Positions 7,086 to 17,792 of a stretch of DNA of 64,000 nucleotides are shown here, one piece after another. The position numbers were made by a program, and so were the translations under genes. The notes under the pieces were generated by a model. It was not told where the DNA came from, did not search any database, and saw only the letters and a list, made by a program, of their open reading frames with translations. This DNA comes from Gracilibacillus ureilyticus (lineage in GTDB: Bacteria > Bacillota > Bacilli > Bacillales > Amphibacillaceae), in the NCBI RefSeq assembly GCF_900111195.1, contig NZ_FOGL01000001.1, positions 310,001-374,000 of the forward strand. The letters are read 5' to 3'. Numbering within the stretch: position 1 is the first letter of the stretch; every line of letters begins with the position of its first letter.

Positions 7086-9770
7086 TCAGAACCAATCATT
7101 TACTTTTTTTATAAGCTTATGAGTTGATTCAAAGTGGATTGGAACATCTGGTATCGATTCTGTAAAATATCTACCGTATTTTTTTGTAATGATACGCTCA
7201 TCTAAAACAAAAATAACCCCTTTATCTGTCTCTCTCCTGATCAGCCTCCCGAATCCTTGCTTAAATTGAAATACAGCTTTAGGTAAGGACAGTTCCATGA
7301 ATGGATTTTTGCCTATCTGTTTATAATACACCGATTTCTTCTCAAACACTGGATCATTTGGTGATTGGAACGGTAACTTCACAATGACAACACAAGAAAG
7401 ATCTTCTCCAGGTATATCAATTCCTTCCCAATAAGTGTTTGTACCTAAAAGGATCGATTGGGAGAATGATTGGAAGTGCTTGATTAATCGATTTCTACTC
7501 CCCGAAGAGATACCTTGCCCAATAATAATGTAGTCAGTTAACTCATTAGATTCCTTTAAAACATAGTAAGCTTTCTTCAACATATCATAAGAAGTGAATA
7601 GTGCAAGTATTTTACCATTAAGAACAGTTGCAAGGGAAATCAATGTTTCACAGGCGGCATAAATAAAATCTTCATTATTTGGATACTTAATCTCCGGGAA
7701 ATCCGATGGAATCATTAACTGGACATTCTGATCATATGGGAAATGTGATTCCAGTTGAAAACAACTGACCTCTTCCCTTGCAATACCCAGTCTGTTTCGA
7801 AAATGATCAAAGGAATTACCGATTGTCAGTGTTGCGCTAATTAATATTATACTTTGTTTTTTTTCAAACAACTTGGCAACAAGCTTCTCAGTAGCTGAAA
7901 AAAGTTCCCGATTAATGTAAACTGCATTTTGAGCCCCATTTTGTTCAATCTCCAACCATGTTACAAACAGTCCTTTATTAACAAGCAATAATTGTTTCAT
8001 TTTTTCCATATAAGAAACGAGTTCTCCAATGAGTGAGTTAGAGGAGCCCTTACTATCCTTTAATCGGACAGATATTTTATCCATCTCCATTAATGCACGT
8101 CGAACCGCATCTTCAATAACTGTTGTGTCATTAGATGGATGCGCCGGATCCCATATTCGCTGCATCCTCCCTTTATCATTAAATGAACGTTCATTTGTAC
8201 TGGCATTTTTAACATAAAGAAACAATAACCGGAATAATGAATCCACTTCATACTTAATTCCAGTCAGCAGCTCTTTATCGTTCCCTTCTGTTATCTCATT
8301 CTTGTCCAGTTCCATCTTTAAACGCTGCAGGAATGCGATCAACTCAAAATAATTTAATGATTCGCCAAGATACTTTGATGCAATCATATCAAAATGATGT
8401 GCCTCATCTAAAATCAGTTTCGAATATTCCGGAATCACTGTTTCATTTGTTTTTAGCTCAAGAGATATTAATGAGTGATTTGTAATGATGACATGAGACT
8501 GATCAACTTTCTGTTTAATTCTTTCATAGAAACTGTACTGATCCCAGGTTATATCTTCATGCTTGTTATTTACTACAAGCTGCTGTCTTATATACTGGTC
8601 TTTTTTAGGAAATTGAATTTCATCTAAGTCACCAGTTTCCGTTTCAGTTAACCAGATTAATATCATCGCTTTAACCAGCTGATGATGATAGGAATTCTGG
8701 GCTGGATCATGTAAGAACGCATCGAATTTTGTTAAACTTAAATAATGATTTTTCCCTTTAACCACCGATGCCCGAATGGTACTGTTAAAAAAATGATTGA
8801 TTTGCTGCAGATCCTCTTTTAATAATTTTGTTTGTAAATTAACGTTCGATGTACTGATAACGATGGGTTTTCCTGTTGTTAATGCCTCATATACAGAGGG
8901 AATTAAGTAAGCAATAGTTTTCCCTATTCCTGTACCTGCTTCTATTATTGCATGTTTATGAGATTGGAAATGATCATAGATTGTTTCACTAATAAACAAT
9001 TGATCCTCCCGTACTTCATAATTCCGATAAAACTTAGCAAGAAAACCATTCTCCCCATATATCTGATCAAGAAATTCCTGATAAGAAGGATACTCAAAAT
9101 TTACTTCTCTATTCTTTTCCGGTAACTTCCTAAGAAGGATGCCATTCACTGTCAACAAATCGTCTCGGGAAAGCACAGGTTGATTTGGCAAAAGAAGGCT
9201 TAAGTCGGACGTTAGCTTACTTGATAATTGTACTAACTGTTCAAGTAAATGGTTTGGTAATGAATGCAGTTTTTGCAAAATTAGTAAAAACAGATCTGCG
9301 GTTACCAATGCATCCGATATTGCACGGTGAGGCATATCGTGAGTAATATACAGAAAATGAGCTAACTCATTTAATTTATAGCCAGGCGCTTTTGGAAAAA
9401 ATATTCTTGACAGCTCAACAGTGTCTATCTTATATGGCTGGAGTTTGGCCGAACCTATCCGTTCTAATTCTGCATTCACAAAATTTAAATCAAAGTTGAT
9501 GTTATGTGCAACTAATATGGTCCCTGATAGTACTTCCATAATTTCGCCCGCAACCTCTTCGAATACTGGTTGATCCATAACATCTTCGTTTTTAATGGAG
9601 GTTAGCTGGGAAATAAATGTAGGGATTTCTTTCATGGGATTAATTAGTTGATTATATTCCTGAATTATCTCTCCATTCTCTACAATAACAATACCTATCT
9701 CAATAATTCTGTCATCTTTTGACGGGGCATGTCCTGTTGTTTCTACATCAAGTATTGCATACTTATTCAT
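7086..9770 (-). CDS. dinG: DinG-family protein with N-terminal 3'-5' exonuclease domain
   Basis: This 894-residue protein is likely involved in DNA or RNA processing in repair. Residues 1-170 form a DnaQ-type exonuclease (DVETTG at 8-13, AHN with D94, H148 and D153). A superfamily 2 helicase-like part follows, with Walker A EAGTGIGKT at 277-285, the DEAH box LILDEAHHFD and the C-terminal motif GTNTYWEGIDIPG. As in Firmicute relatives, I see no four-cysteine iron-sulfur cluster in the helicase part. In Gram-positive homologues (CasR/DinG type) nuclease activity has been reported to dominate; that is family knowledge, not visible here. Confidence 0.93.
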   Translation of the reverse strand: MNKYAILDVETTGHAPSKDDRIIEIGIVIVENGEIIQEYNQLINPMKEIPTFISQLTSIKNEDVMDQPVFEEVAGEIMEVLSGTILVAHNINFDLNFVNAELERIGSAKLQPYKIDTVELSRIFFPKAPGYKLNELAHFLYITHDMPHRAISDALVTADLFLLILQKLHSLPNHLLEQLVQLSSKLTSDLSLLLPNQPVLSRDDLLTVNGILLRKLPEKNREVNFEYPSYQEFLDQIYGENGFLAKFYRNYEVREDQLFISETIYDHFQSHKHAIIEAGTGIGKTIAYLIPSVYEALTTGKPIVISTSNVNLQTKLLKEDLQQINHFFNSTIRASVVKGKNHYLSLTKFDAFLHDPAQNSYHHQLVKAMILIWLTETETGDLDEIQFPKKDQYIRQQLVVNNKHEDITWDQYSFYERIKQKVDQSHVIITNHSLISLELKTNETVIPEYSKLILDEAHHFDMIASKYLGESLNYFELIAFLQRLKMELDKNEITEGNDKELLTGIKYEVDSLFRLLFLYVKNASTNERSFNDKGRMQRIWDPAHPSNDTTVIEDAVRRALMEMDKISVRLKDSKGSSNSLIGELVSYMEKMKQLLLVNKGLFVTWLEIEQNGAQNAVYINRELFSATEKLVAKLFEKKQSIILISATLTIGNSFDHFRNRLGIAREEVSCFQLESHFPYDQNVQLMIPSDFPEIKYPNNEDFIYAACETLISLATVLNGKILALFTSYDMLKKAYYVLKESNELTDYIIIGQGISSGSRNRLIKHFQSFSQSILLGTNTYWEGIDIPGEDLSCVVIVKLPFQSPNDPVFEKKSVYYKQIGKNPFMELSLPKAVFQFKQGFGRLIRRETDKGVIFVLDERIITKKYGRYFTESIPDVPIHFESTHKLIKKVNDWF

Positions 9771-9824
9771 TCACTTCACCCCATATTTCTGTTATTAACT
9801 TTAATGATTTAATGATGTATAGAA

Positions 9825-9855
9825 AGAAACTCTTATCAAATTGATAAGAGTTTCT
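9825..9855 (-). terminator. Terminator after panBCD
   Basis: A perfect 15-bp inverted repeat (9825-9839 with 9841-9855) closes effectively to a 5-nt loop. In the minus transcript it is followed by TTTCTTTC. It lies between panD and dinG and probably ends the pan operon. Confidence 0.65.
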
Positions 9856-9946
9856 CATACATAAAGTGAGACATTTGATCATAAGGGTTTTCCTATGACC
9901 ATTAGTAAAACTTATCGGGGTGCTTAAGGTTTGTAATCATACTTGC

Positions 9947-10330
9947 CTACAATGCAGATAATGGCGGTTCCTGATCAATTAGTTGTATTACTGTATTATT
10001 CTCATCCATTATAGCAACCCTCGGTTTAAACCCTTCTAGCTCCTCGTCTGAAACAAGAGCATATGAAACAATGATGATAATGTCTCCCGGTTGCACTAGA
10101 CGAGCTGCTGCCCCATTTAAACAAATAACTTTACTGCCATATTCTCCAGGAATGACATATGTTTCTAACCTTGCTCCATTATTATTATTCACTATTTGAA
10201 CTTTTTCATGTGGTAATATTCCTGCTTTTTCTAATATCTCTGCATCTATTGTAATGCTGCCAACATAATTCAGATTGGCTTCTGTTACCGTTGCACGATG
10301 AATTTTTGATTTCATCATTGTTCGTAACAT
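9947..10330 (-). CDS. panD: Aspartate 1-decarboxylase, pyruvoyl-dependent
   Basis: It makes beta-alanine from aspartate for pantothenate synthesis. The proenzyme self-cleaves between Gly and Ser in NYVGSITID (residues about 24-25) to form the pyruvoyl cofactor, and that site is intact. The 127-residue length is typical. The ATG has an AGGGGGA ribosome site seven bases upstream. It is the last gene of panB-panC-panD. Confidence 0.96.
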   Translation of the reverse strand: MLRTMMKSKIHRATVTEANLNYVGSITIDAEILEKAGILPHEKVQIVNNNNGARLETYVIPGEYGSKVICLNGAAARLVQPGDIIIIVSYALVSDEELEGFKPRVAIMDENNTVIQLIDQEPPLSAL

Positions 10331-10353
10331 CTTATTTCCCCCTAGAATGATAC

Positions 10354-11229
10354 CTATTGAAAAGGATTAGTAACCATTTCACCATAATGATTAAGGATTA
10401 AATTATCGATTAGCCTCGCATTACTAAAATTCACAGCAATAGCGATAATGACCGGTTGATCAATCGTGGTTACCTCTTTCAGAGCCGGATATGACCACAG
10501 CTCAACATAGTCAATTGATCCATTTGTATGTTTTTTAATATATTTTTTCACTTCATTTAATATATTAGCAGGATTTTTCTCACCGTCAATAATTAATTGC
10601 TGTCCAGCTTGTAAAGACCTGATTAACTGTGAAGCTTCTATTCTTTCTGTCTCTGTTAAATAAACATTGCGACTGCTCTTAGCTAAGCCGTCATCTTCCC
10701 TAATAGTTGGTACAGGCCGAATCATTACAGGATAATTCAGATCATCGACCATTCCTTTTACGACAGCAATCTGCTGTGCATCTTTCAGGCCAAAATATGC
10801 CATATCAGCTTTTGTTATATGGAAAAGTTTTGCCAGAACGGTAACTACACCATCAAAGTGACCTGGACGGCTTTTGCCGCACAGTATACTGGTACGGTTA
10901 AGTACATGGACAGATACTGACGGATTCCCCGGATACATCTCTTCTACAGCTGGGAGGAATAAATAATCCACACCATGGTTTTCTGCGATCCTGCTATCGC
11001 GTTTCTCATCTCTTGGATATCTCTCGAAATCTTCTCCAGGTCCAAATTGCAGTGGATTGACGAATATACTTACGATAACAACATCTGCCTCTTCTCTGCA
11101 TTCATCAATCAATCTGGCATGTCCTTCATGTAAATATCCCATAGTAGGTACAAATCCGATAGTGTGGCCTCTAGCCTTTTCTTCAGTTGCTACTTCCGTC
11201 ATTTCATGTAAACTGCGTATCACTTTCAT
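10354..11229 (-). CDS. panC: Pantothenate synthetase (pantoate-beta-alanine ligase)
   Basis: This ATP-dependent ligase joins pantoate and beta-alanine to give pantothenate, the CoA precursor. The nucleotidyltransferase motifs [10 protein letters not shown] and, later, VYLTETER are present. The length of 291 residues is normal. It starts four bases after the panB stop, which indicates one operon. Confidence 0.96.
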   Translation of the reverse strand: MKVIRSLHEMTEVATEEKARGHTIGFVPTMGYLHEGHARLIDECREEADVVIVSIFVNPLQFGPGEDFERYPRDEKRDSRIAENHGVDYLFLPAVEEMYPGNPSVSVHVLNRTSILCGKSRPGHFDGVVTVLAKLFHITKADMAYFGLKDAQQIAVVKGMVDDLNYPVMIRPVPTIREDDGLAKSSRNVYLTETERIEASQLIRSLQAGQQLIIDGEKNPANILNEVKKYIKKHTNGSIDYVELWSYPALKEVTTIDQPVIIAIAVNFSNARLIDNLILNHYGEMVTNPFQ

Positions 11230-11232
11230 TAC

Positions 11233-12072
11233 CTACTTCACCTCACCTGTGATCTCATTGAGCAAGGAGCTGTCCATTGTAAAACGGTGAGAATTTCCTG
11301 GGAACTGCTGTGCCTTCACATCTGCACAATACTTAGCAATCGCATCCTTGGTAATCTTCCCTACTTCCGCATATTTTTTAACAAAAGCAGGAGTAAATTC
11401 CACGCCATATTGCAGTATGTCATGGTAGACTAGTACTTGTCCGTCACATTCAGCACCAGCACCAATCCCAATAGTAGGAATAGATAATTGATCTGTTATA
11501 TGCTTTGCTAATTGATATGGTACGCACTCTAATACAATACTAATTGCACCTGCTTTTTCAAGATTATTCGCATTTGTAATCAGTTGCCTTGCTGAATCTC
11601 TATCTTTCCCCTGTACACGGTATCCGCCTAAAACATTAACTGATTGCGGTGTTAAACCTAAATGTCCAATTACAGGTACTCCGGCCATTGTTAATCGCTC
11701 AACCAGTTCCAAAATCAGCGGAGAAGCACCTTCCACTTTTAGCGCCTGAGCATTCGTTAGTTGCATTATTTTTTGTGCATGTTCCATCGCTTTTTCTAAA
11801 GATAAGTGGCAGGACATAAACGGCATATCTATTACAACAAATGTAGACGGTGCACCGCGTGTCACTGATTTTCCGTGATGGATCATATCTTCCACTGTAA
11901 CTTCAATGGTAGATTGATAGCCAAGAACGACCATTCCAAGTGAATCTCCAACTAACAGCATATCCACTTCTGCCTGTTCGGCCAATTTCGCCGAAGGAAA
12001 ATCATAAGCTGTGACCATCGTAATTTTCTCATTATTTCTCTTCATTTCTTTGAGTTGTATTGTTGTTTTCAA
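11233..12072 (-). CDS. panB: Ketopantoate hydroxymethyltransferase
   Basis: It transfers a hydroxymethyl group from methylene-tetrahydrofolate to 2-oxoisovalerate, the first step of the pantoate branch. Family signatures include [27 protein letters not shown] with metal-binding Asp, and TIGIGAG. The length of 279 residues is normal. It sits at the head of panBCD and 14 bases after birA, so the whole cca-birA-pan run may be one transcript. Confidence 0.96.
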   Translation of the reverse strand: MKTTIQLKEMKRNNEKITMVTAYDFPSAKLAEQAEVDMLLVGDSLGMVVLGYQSTIEVTVEDMIHHGKSVTRGAPSTFVVIDMPFMSCHLSLEKAMEHAQKIMQLTNAQALKVEGASPLILELVERLTMAGVPVIGHLGLTPQSVNVLGGYRVQGKDRDSARQLITNANNLEKAGAISIVLECVPYQLAKHITDQLSIPTIGIGAGAECDGQVLVYHDILQYGVEFTPAFVKKYAEVGKITKDAIAKYCADVKAQQFPGNSHRFTMDSSLLNEITGEVK

Positions 12073-12086
12073 TTTATTATTGCTCC

Positions 12087-13064
12087 TTACCAGTGAATTT
12101 CTGCACTATAGATCTTTTCTACGATGTTATCTGCTGTGTTTACGAGTAATGCACCATCATCGGTGATTCCCTCTATAGTTGCTTCAAATGATTTCTTCGG
12201 CATCTTTATATAAACTCTTTCACCTAACTTATAAGCATTACTGGTCCATTTATCTTTGACGTAAGAGAAGCCACACGCTTGAAATTCTTGATAATTTGTT
12301 TCAAAATCTGCTAATAATTGCTGAATGAGCCGAATTCTATCCCATTTATACTGTGTCTGAGCCGCTAATGAAGTCGTTTTATTCTGTATTTCCTCAGGGA
12401 ATAAGTTTATCTCCTGATTCACATTAAGGCCGATACCAATTATCATATATTCTATATGATCTAATTCTGCCTGCATCTCGGTTAATATTCCGCAAAATTT
12501 CTTTCCATCCATAAATAAGTCATTGGGCCATTTTATTTTAATTGGAAGATCTGCAAACTTTCTTATCGTATCAACGAGAGAGGTCGCTGTGAATAATGTC
12601 ATTTGTGAGGCATGATATGGAGCCATTTCCGGCCTTATTATCATACTCATCCAAATTCCGTCATCGTGATGAGAGACCCACTTTCTATTAAGTCTTCCTC
12701 TTCCCTTTAACTGTTTGTTTGCAATGATCGTTGTACCATTCTCTGCACCTTCTCTTGCTAATTGATGGGCTATATCCTGCGTGGAATCCACTTCATCCTT
12801 AAAAACAAGCTTTTGTCCTAACCACTTTGTTTGCAGATCCCATTTTAATGTTGTTTCATTAACTGCTAAAGGGTGTGACAGCAGACGATATCCTTTTTTC
12901 GGGACAGCCTCAAACTGGTAGCCATCCTTTTTCAGTTCATTTATATGTTTCCAGACAGCAGTTCTTGAAATTTCAAGTTTCCTTGACAGTTCCTGTCCCG
13001 ATATAAACCCTTCATCACATTGTGCTAATATATCAATTAGTTGGTCCCTCTTTGTCTCTTTCAT
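12087..13064 (-). CDS. birA: Bifunctional biotin-protein ligase / biotin operon repressor
   Basis: The N-terminal winged helix (residues about 5-60; [19 protein letters not shown]) binds DNA, and the C-terminal domain biotinylates acceptor proteins such as acetyl-CoA carboxylase. Ligase motifs GRGRLNRKW and KWPNDLF are intact. Since the HTH is present it is the repressor-type BirA. The first 32 bases overlap the end of cca in another frame. No biotin genes are in the window. Confidence 0.95.
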   Translation of the reverse strand: MKETKRDQLIDILAQCDEGFISGQELSRKLEISRTAVWKHINELKKDGYQFEAVPKKGYRLLSHPLAVNETTLKWDLQTKWLGQKLVFKDEVDSTQDIAHQLAREGAENGTTIIANKQLKGRGRLNRKWVSHHDDGIWMSMIIRPEMAPYHASQMTLFTATSLVDTIRKFADLPIKIKWPNDLFMDGKKFCGILTEMQAELDHIEYMIIGIGLNVNQEINLFPEEIQNKTTSLAAQTQYKWDRIRLIQQLLADFETNYQEFQACGFSYVKDKWTSNAYKLGERVYIKMPKKSFEATIEGITDDGALLVNTADNIVEKIYSAEIHW

Positions 13065-14238
13065 CCATTACCCACTCACTTATCATTTTTCTATCATTTT
13101 TCAGTTGTCCATTTATGACCGATTTTTCCACTTCAGTCAGTAAATCTTTAATCCAATTACCTGGTGTACGTTCAGGAAATATTTCCAGAACATGGTTACC
13201 TTTGAATGCCAGTTGGCTTCTATTGCTTATTGGAAGTGCTGCTTTCATTTCATAGATTTCTTTTTCAGAGACTGCGGATTTATATAGTAAATTGTATAGC
13301 AAAACAAATTGATTCAACAGATCTTTTGGCAGGTTATAAATCGCCCAATTTTTTTCGCCATTTTTCCACGTATTTATCGCTTCCATTAACTGAATGCTTT
13401 CTCTTTTGGTCATATTGGATAATTTCCAGGAGTTTGTCCATTCACTAACTGAAACTTCCGGCTGGGATATTGTTAAATAGGCGATCATTACAGAAAAGGT
13501 AGGTAATGGTTCTTTCAATTGTTTAATCTTCTCCTGAATCGTCCTATTTTCTGCAATAACTGGCAAATAATTATATAATCCTGTGTAAAATAAAATATCG
13601 ATACACTTAGAAAAGAACTTTCCAGACAGAAGTTTTTTCCATTCATCTGCAATTCGTTCCATGGAAATATGAGAAAGCAAGGAGGCGTTTCGTTTTATCG
13701 CCTCCATTGTCTTTTTTTCTATCGAGAAACCTAACTGACTGTTAAAACGGATAGCTCTCATCATTCTCAATGGATCTTCACTAAAACGTTCATTTGCATT
13801 ACCTACAGTTCGGATTATTTGTTTTTGTATATCAGTAGTCCCATCAAATGGGTCAATGATAGAGAAATTGACATCCATCGCTATGGCATTAAAAGTAAAA
13901 TCTCTCCTTGCCAAATCTTCTTTAATATCCATAACATATTGAACTTGATTGGGATGTCGGTAATCTTCATAATCGCTTTCTTGCCTAAAGGTTGTGACCT
14001 CATAAGATTCATCTTCGTATTGAACAAGTACCGTTCCGTGTTTAATACCAGTAGGAATGACTTTTTCAAAAAGATTCATAACTTCTTCTGGACGGGCTGA
14101 GGTGGCAATATCAATATCAGAAATATGTCTACCTAGCAAATGGTCTCTAACTGCTCCTCCAATAATATAGGCTTCATATTGCTGTTTTATAAAGACCTGA
14201 ATTAATGGACGTGCCTTTTGAAATGCACTTTCATTCAT
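13033..14238 (-). CDS. cca: CCA-adding tRNA nucleotidyltransferase
   Basis: It adds or repairs the 3' CCA of tRNAs without a template. The class II poly(A) polymerase head domain shows IIGGAVRDHLLG and the metal-binding DIDIATSA; the conserved RRDFTFNAIAMD follows. The 401-residue length fits. A GTG at 14247 opens the frame but is in the ribosome site GGGTGA, so the ATG at 14238 is chosen. That start overlaps the end of bshA by 8 bases. Confidence 0.95.
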   Translation of the reverse strand: MNESAFQKARPLIQVFIKQQYEAYIIGGAVRDHLLGRHISDIDIATSARPEEVMNLFEKVIPTGIKHGTVLVQYEDESYEVTTFRQESDYEDYRHPNQVQYVMDIKEDLARRDFTFNAIAMDVNFSIIDPFDGTTDIQKQIIRTVGNANERFSEDPLRMMRAIRFNSQLGFSIEKKTMEAIKRNASLLSHISMERIADEWKKLLSGKFFSKCIDILFYTGLYNYLPVIAENRTIQEKIKQLKEPLPTFSVMIAYLTISQPEVSVSEWTNSWKLSNMTKRESIQLMEAINTWKNGEKNWAIYNLPKDLLNQFVLLYNLLYKSAVSEKEIYEMKAALPISNRSQLAFKGNHVLEIFPERTPGNWIKDLLTEVEKSVINGQLKNDRKMISEWVMDERDKEGPTN

Positions 14239-15364
14239 TTTCTTCACCCAGTGCTTTATAATAAATCAGCTCATAATCTTTCAGGATCATTTGCGAGGAA
14301 AAATTTTGCTTCACATATCTGCTTGCGTTTTCTTTTAGCTTATTCATTTGATTAGGATCTGATAATAACCATATTATTCGATTTGATATACTGTATATAT
14401 CCCCCAGCTCCTCGATATAACCTGTTTCGCCATTTTTGATTACTTCAGGTATTCCGCCTATGTTTGTACCGATACATACCACACCGCACGACATTGCCTC
14501 TAATAAAACAAGACCAAAACTTTCCTTTTCAGACAATAATAATTTGATATCAGCCATAGACAATAATTGCGGTATGTTTTTTTGTTTCCCTAAAAAGTGC
14601 ACTTTCTCTTCCAAATTTAATCGCTGGACAAGTTCAACAATGTTGTTATATTCCGGTCCGTCCCCAACTAGCAACAGACGGGAAGGAACCTGTTTATTAA
14701 CAAGGTTAAAAGCTCGGACAACATCGTCTACACGCTTAACTTTTCTAAAATTAGATATATGTATTAGTACTTTTTCATTTGAATCAATGCCATATTGCTG
14801 TTTTAAACTTGTTTCATTTTTTTCTACATACTCTTTTTCATTTATAAAATTATATATAACCTTGATATCTTTCGTCACACCAATCATTTCCTTTGTTTGA
14901 TTGACAAGACTCTTCGAAACAGCAGTAACTGCGTCCGATTCTTCTATCCCGAAACGGATCATTTTTTTCATGCTGGAATCAATACCTAGCACCGTTATAT
15001 CTGTCCCATGTAATGTCGTAACAATTCTCACCGGGTGTTTTGCCATTTGTTTCGCCAGTAAAGCGCAAATTGCGTGAGGCACTGCATAATGTGCATGTAT
15101 AATATCCAGCTTATTTGCATCAATTACCTCTGCCATTTTTGTTGCAAGTGCCAAATCATAAGGTGGATATTGAAAGACAGGGTAATGATTCATCTCCACT
15201 TCATGATAATATATATTTGAATCAGATAAATCTAATCGAAATGGCACGCTCGATGTAATAAAGTGGACCTCGTGCCCTTGTTTAGCAAGCATCTTTCCTA
15301 ATTCTGTAGCAATAATCCCAGATCCACCGACTGAAGGATAACAGGTTATACCTATTTTTAACAT
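14231..15364 (-). CDS. bshA: Glycosyltransferase BshA (bacillithiol synthesis, first step)
   Basis: It forms GlcNAc-malate from UDP-GlcNAc and L-malate. The N-terminal GT-B loop ITCYPSVGGSG and the later nucleotide-sugar signature SEKESFGLVLLEAMSCG are present. The ATG at 15364 has AGAGGAAGGA upstream and yields 377 residues, the usual length; the longer frame from 15406 has no such support. In B. subtilis bshB1 lies between mgsA and bshA; here the gap is only 23 bases and bshB1 is missing. Confidence 0.94.
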   Translation of the reverse strand: MLKIGITCYPSVGGSGIIATELGKMLAKQGHEVHFITSSVPFRLDLSDSNIYYHEVEMNHYPVFQYPPYDLALATKMAEVIDANKLDIIHAHYAVPHAICALLAKQMAKHPVRIVTTLHGTDITVLGIDSSMKKMIRFGIEESDAVTAVSKSLVNQTKEMIGVTKDIKVIYNFINEKEYVEKNETSLKQQYGIDSNEKVLIHISNFRKVKRVDDVVRAFNLVNKQVPSRLLLVGDGPEYNNIVELVQRLNLEEKVHFLGKQKNIPQLLSMADIKLLLSEKESFGLVLLEAMSCGVVCIGTNIGGIPEVIKNGETGYIEELGDIYSISNRIIWLLSDPNQMNKLKENASRYVKQNFSSQMILKDYELIYYKALGEENE

Positions 15365-15387
15365 AAAAAAGTCCTTCCTCTTTTTAC

Positions 15388-15780
15388 TTATTGAACATTT
15401 CTCCAATCAAATAAACCTTCGTCTAAAGCACGTATCATGACTTCGGCTCCACCGAGGTTCGTTACTAGTGGAATCTGGTAAACGTCACAAAGACGGATTA
15501 ATGCGGTAATATCAGGTTCGTGAGGTTGAGCGGTTAATGGATCTCTAAAAAATATAACGAGGTCCATTTCATTATTGGCTATTTTAGCACCAATTTGCTG
15601 ATCTCCGCCAAGTGGACCTGATTGAAAACGTTCAACAGGTAGTCCTGTTGCTTCATGAATTCTCATTCCTGTTGTTCCTGTTGCATACAGCGTATGTTTT
15701 TCTAATATGGAAGAATATGCTGTAGTGAAATTAACCATATCGTTTTTCTTTTTATCATGTGCAATTAATGCTATCTTCAT
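15388..15780 (-). CDS. mgsA: Methylglyoxal synthase
   Basis: It converts dihydroxyacetone phosphate to methylglyoxal, a phosphate-releasing bypass of lower glycolysis. Motifs [20 protein letters not shown] with the catalytic Asp, and [14 protein letters not shown] are intact. A GTG at 15789 is inside the AGGTGA ribosome site, so the ATG at 15780 is taken (130 residues). Co-location with bshA may matter because bacillithiol helps detoxify methylglyoxal (known for B. subtilis). Confidence 0.95.
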   Translation of the reverse strand: MKIALIAHDKKKNDMVNFTTAYSSILEKHTLYATGTTGMRIHEATGLPVERFQSGPLGGDQQIGAKIANNEMDLVIFFRDPLTAQPHEPDITALIRLCDVYQIPLVTNLGGAEVMIRALDEGLFDWRNVQ

Positions 15781-15789
15781 TTCATTCAC

Positions 15790-16590
15790 CTACTCTAAGA
15801 TATTTTCTAATCCATAAACTAATAAATCCAGTTTCATCACCTGATCAACAGCTAACTTGACTCCTGTCATAAAGGACTCTCTATGAAAAGAATCATGCTT
15901 TATTGTTAAATTCTCCCCTTTTGCACCGAAAACTACTTCTTGATGTGCTACTAATCCTGGCAGACGCATACTGTGAATTCTCATACCATCAACGTCTGCT
16001 CCACGCGCACCTTCTATTGTTTCCTTCTCCTCCGGATGTCCTTGCTTTTTCGGTTCTCTTACTTCTTTTATCAGTTGAGCTGTCTTAACAGCAGTTCCCG
16101 ATGGGGCATCTAACTTGTTATCGTGGTGCTTTTCAATAATTTCAACATCAGGAAAATATTTAGCAGCCCATTTAGCAAATTGCATCATTAGAACAGCTCC
16201 CAATGCAAAATTTGGAGCAATGATCACACCAATTCCCTTTTCTTCAGATAATTCTGTTAATTCATCTAATTGATCCTCAGTAAAACCAGTCGTTCCAACA
16301 ACAGGCCTAACTCCATTTTCAATTGCAGTCTTTGTATGTAGATAACCATATTCCGGTGTTGTCAAATCGATTAACACATCCGCTTGCACATTATCCAGAC
16401 AATCTTGAATATCCGTAAAAATTATTGCATCAAGTGATGTGAAATCAGCTACCTCGTTAATCTTTCTTCCCTCAAATTTATGATCGAGACATGCAACCAG
16501 TTCCAAGTCGTCTTGTCTTTCTATCATTTTTAATGCTTCTGACCCCATTTTACCCCGTGGTCCAGCCACAACTACTCTAATTTTATTCAT
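15790..16590 (-). CDS. dapB: 4-hydroxy-tetrahydrodipicolinate reductase
   Basis: This NAD(P)H-dependent step leads to diaminopimelate for peptidoglycan, lysine and spore dipicolinate. The Rossmann start [11 protein letters not shown] and the signature [15 protein letters not shown] are intact. The start at 16590 follows a GGGGGT ribosome site; the longer frame from 16623 overlaps ypjD and lacks a site. The length of 266 residues is usual. It is likely co-transcribed with ypjD and mgsA. Confidence 0.95.
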   Translation of the reverse strand: MNKIRVVVAGPRGKMGSEALKMIERQDDLELVACLDHKFEGRKINEVADFTSLDAIIFTDIQDCLDNVQADVLIDLTTPEYGYLHTKTAIENGVRPVVGTTGFTEDQLDELTELSEEKGIGVIIAPNFALGAVLMMQFAKWAAKYFPDVEIIEKHHDNKLDAPSGTAVKTAQLIKEVREPKKQGHPEEKETIEGARGADVDGMRIHSMRLPGLVAHQEVVFGAKGENLTIKHDSFHRESFMTGVKLAVDQVMKLDLLVYGLENILE

Positions 16591-16604
16591 ATGAAAATAA
16601 CCCC

Positions 16605-16934
16605 CTATTCTTTCTTTGTCCATCTGTTCTTATCTCTTGTTTCAATCTTTTCCATTGTACGGTCAAATGCCTCATCTAAAGAGATATTTTGAGAATTAGC
16701 AAAACTGATAAGAACAAACAGTAAATCACCAAGTTCTGCTTCGATGGAATTCTCTTCTTCCGTCGCCTTTTTAGGCTTTTCCCCATACGTATGATTCACT
16801 TCCCTGGCCAATTCGCCAACCTCTTCTGTAAATCTTGCTAGCATACTTAATGGAGAGAAATAACCTTCTTCAAATTGAGAGATAAAATCATCTACTCTTT
16901 TTTGCATATCCGATACACTGTCTTTATTATACAT
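16605..16934 (-). CDS. ypjD: MazG-like nucleotide pyrophosphohydrolase YpjD
   Basis: This small all-alpha NTP pyrophosphohydrolase probably cleans unwanted nucleotides. The metal site [10 protein letters not shown], followed by [11 protein letters not shown], matches the EExxE...ExxD pattern of the MazG fold. The ATG at 16934 lies six bases after GAGGAGGG, giving 109 residues. It is the first gene of ypjD-dapB-mgsA-bshA-cca-birA-panBCD as read on the minus strand. Confidence 0.9.
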   Translation of the reverse strand: MYNKDSVSDMQKRVDDFISQFEEGYFSPLSMLARFTEEVGELAREVNHTYGEKPKKATEEENSIEAELGDLLFVLISFANSQNISLDEAFDRTMEKIETRDKNRWTKKE

Positions 16935-17028
16935 CGTAAACCCTCCTCGAACAAAGTATAACATTTCAAATTGTAATGTTTCATTTTTTTATTATTGCGA
17001 CGTAAGAAATTAATGAATATAACAGAAA

Positions 17029-17054
17029 AAGACAGATGTAGTAACATCTGTCTT
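17029..17054 (-). terminator. Terminator after the YugP-like gene
   Basis: An 11-bp perfect stem (17029-17039 with 17044-17054) and 4-nt loop directly follow the stop codon. The minus transcript continues with UUUUUCUGUU. It separates the ypjB/YugP-like genes from the ypjD-dapB operon. Confidence 0.85.
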
Positions 17055-17729
17055 TTAATCGTCATTGGATAGAAAGAACATTGCTGCAAAACGGATTAGT
17101 TCTGCTAATGCAACCAATGCAGCAGCCACATAGGTAAGTGCGGCAGCATTTAACACTTTCTTAGTTTGACGTTCTTCATTGTTTCTGATAATTCCGGAGG
17201 ATACTAATTGCGCCATCGCCCTGTTGGATGCATCGAACTCCACTGGCAGGGTCACCAGCTGGAATAAAACAGCAAACGACATAAAGATTACACCAATTAG
17301 TACTAAGTTCATTTGACCTAAAATAAAACCCGCAATAATAAAGATGAACGACATCTTATCACCCAGGCCAGCTATTGGCACTAAACTGTGGCGGAAACGC
17401 AAAAATGCATAGGATTCAGCGTCCTGGATAGCATGTCCTACTTCATGTGCTGCGATTGCCGCAGCAGCAGCTGAATATCCATGATAGTTATCACTAGATA
17501 ATCGAACAACTTTCTTTCTCGGATCATAGTGATCAGAGAGTACACCTTTTATTTCTTCTATTCTTACATCGAATAGTCCATTATCATCTAATATTTTTCT
17601 TGCAACTTGTGCACCTGTTACCATGTTTGAATTCATTACTTTTGAATACTTTTTATAGGTGCTCTTTACTTTACCTTGTGCCCAAAGTGGAACTAATATT
17701 AGTATTACTAAGTAGATTAAATATCCCAA
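17055..17729 (-). CDS. YugP-like membrane zinc metallopeptidase
   Basis: The zincin motif HEVGHAIQ is at about residues 95-102, after an N-terminal membrane helix (2-18). At least two further hydrophobic helices (about 130-165 and 195-215) follow. The family is the neutral zinc metallopeptidase type 2 group (YugP); substrates are unknown. It occupies the place where B. subtilis has ypjC, an unrelated YitT-type membrane protein. The catalytic motif looks complete. Confidence 0.87.
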   Translation of the reverse strand: MGYLIYLVILILVPLWAQGKVKSTYKKYSKVMNSNMVTGAQVARKILDDNGLFDVRIEEIKGVLSDHYDPRKKVVRLSSDNYHGYSAAAAAIAAHEVGHAIQDAESYAFLRFRHSLVPIAGLGDKMSFIFIIAGFILGQMNLVLIGVIFMSFAVLFQLVTLPVEFDASNRAMAQLVSSGIIRNNEERQTKKVLNAAALTYVAAALVALAELIRFAAMFFLSNDD

Positions 17730-17792
17730 CTTTTTTCATACCTCCATATAATATCTTTCTAAGGTCAATTTTAGTCAAAAACAGTCGAATTG

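Noticed and set aside
14436-14900. A 154-codon plus-strand frame
   Set aside because: It lies wholly inside bshA on the other strand and looks like a codon-pattern shadow.
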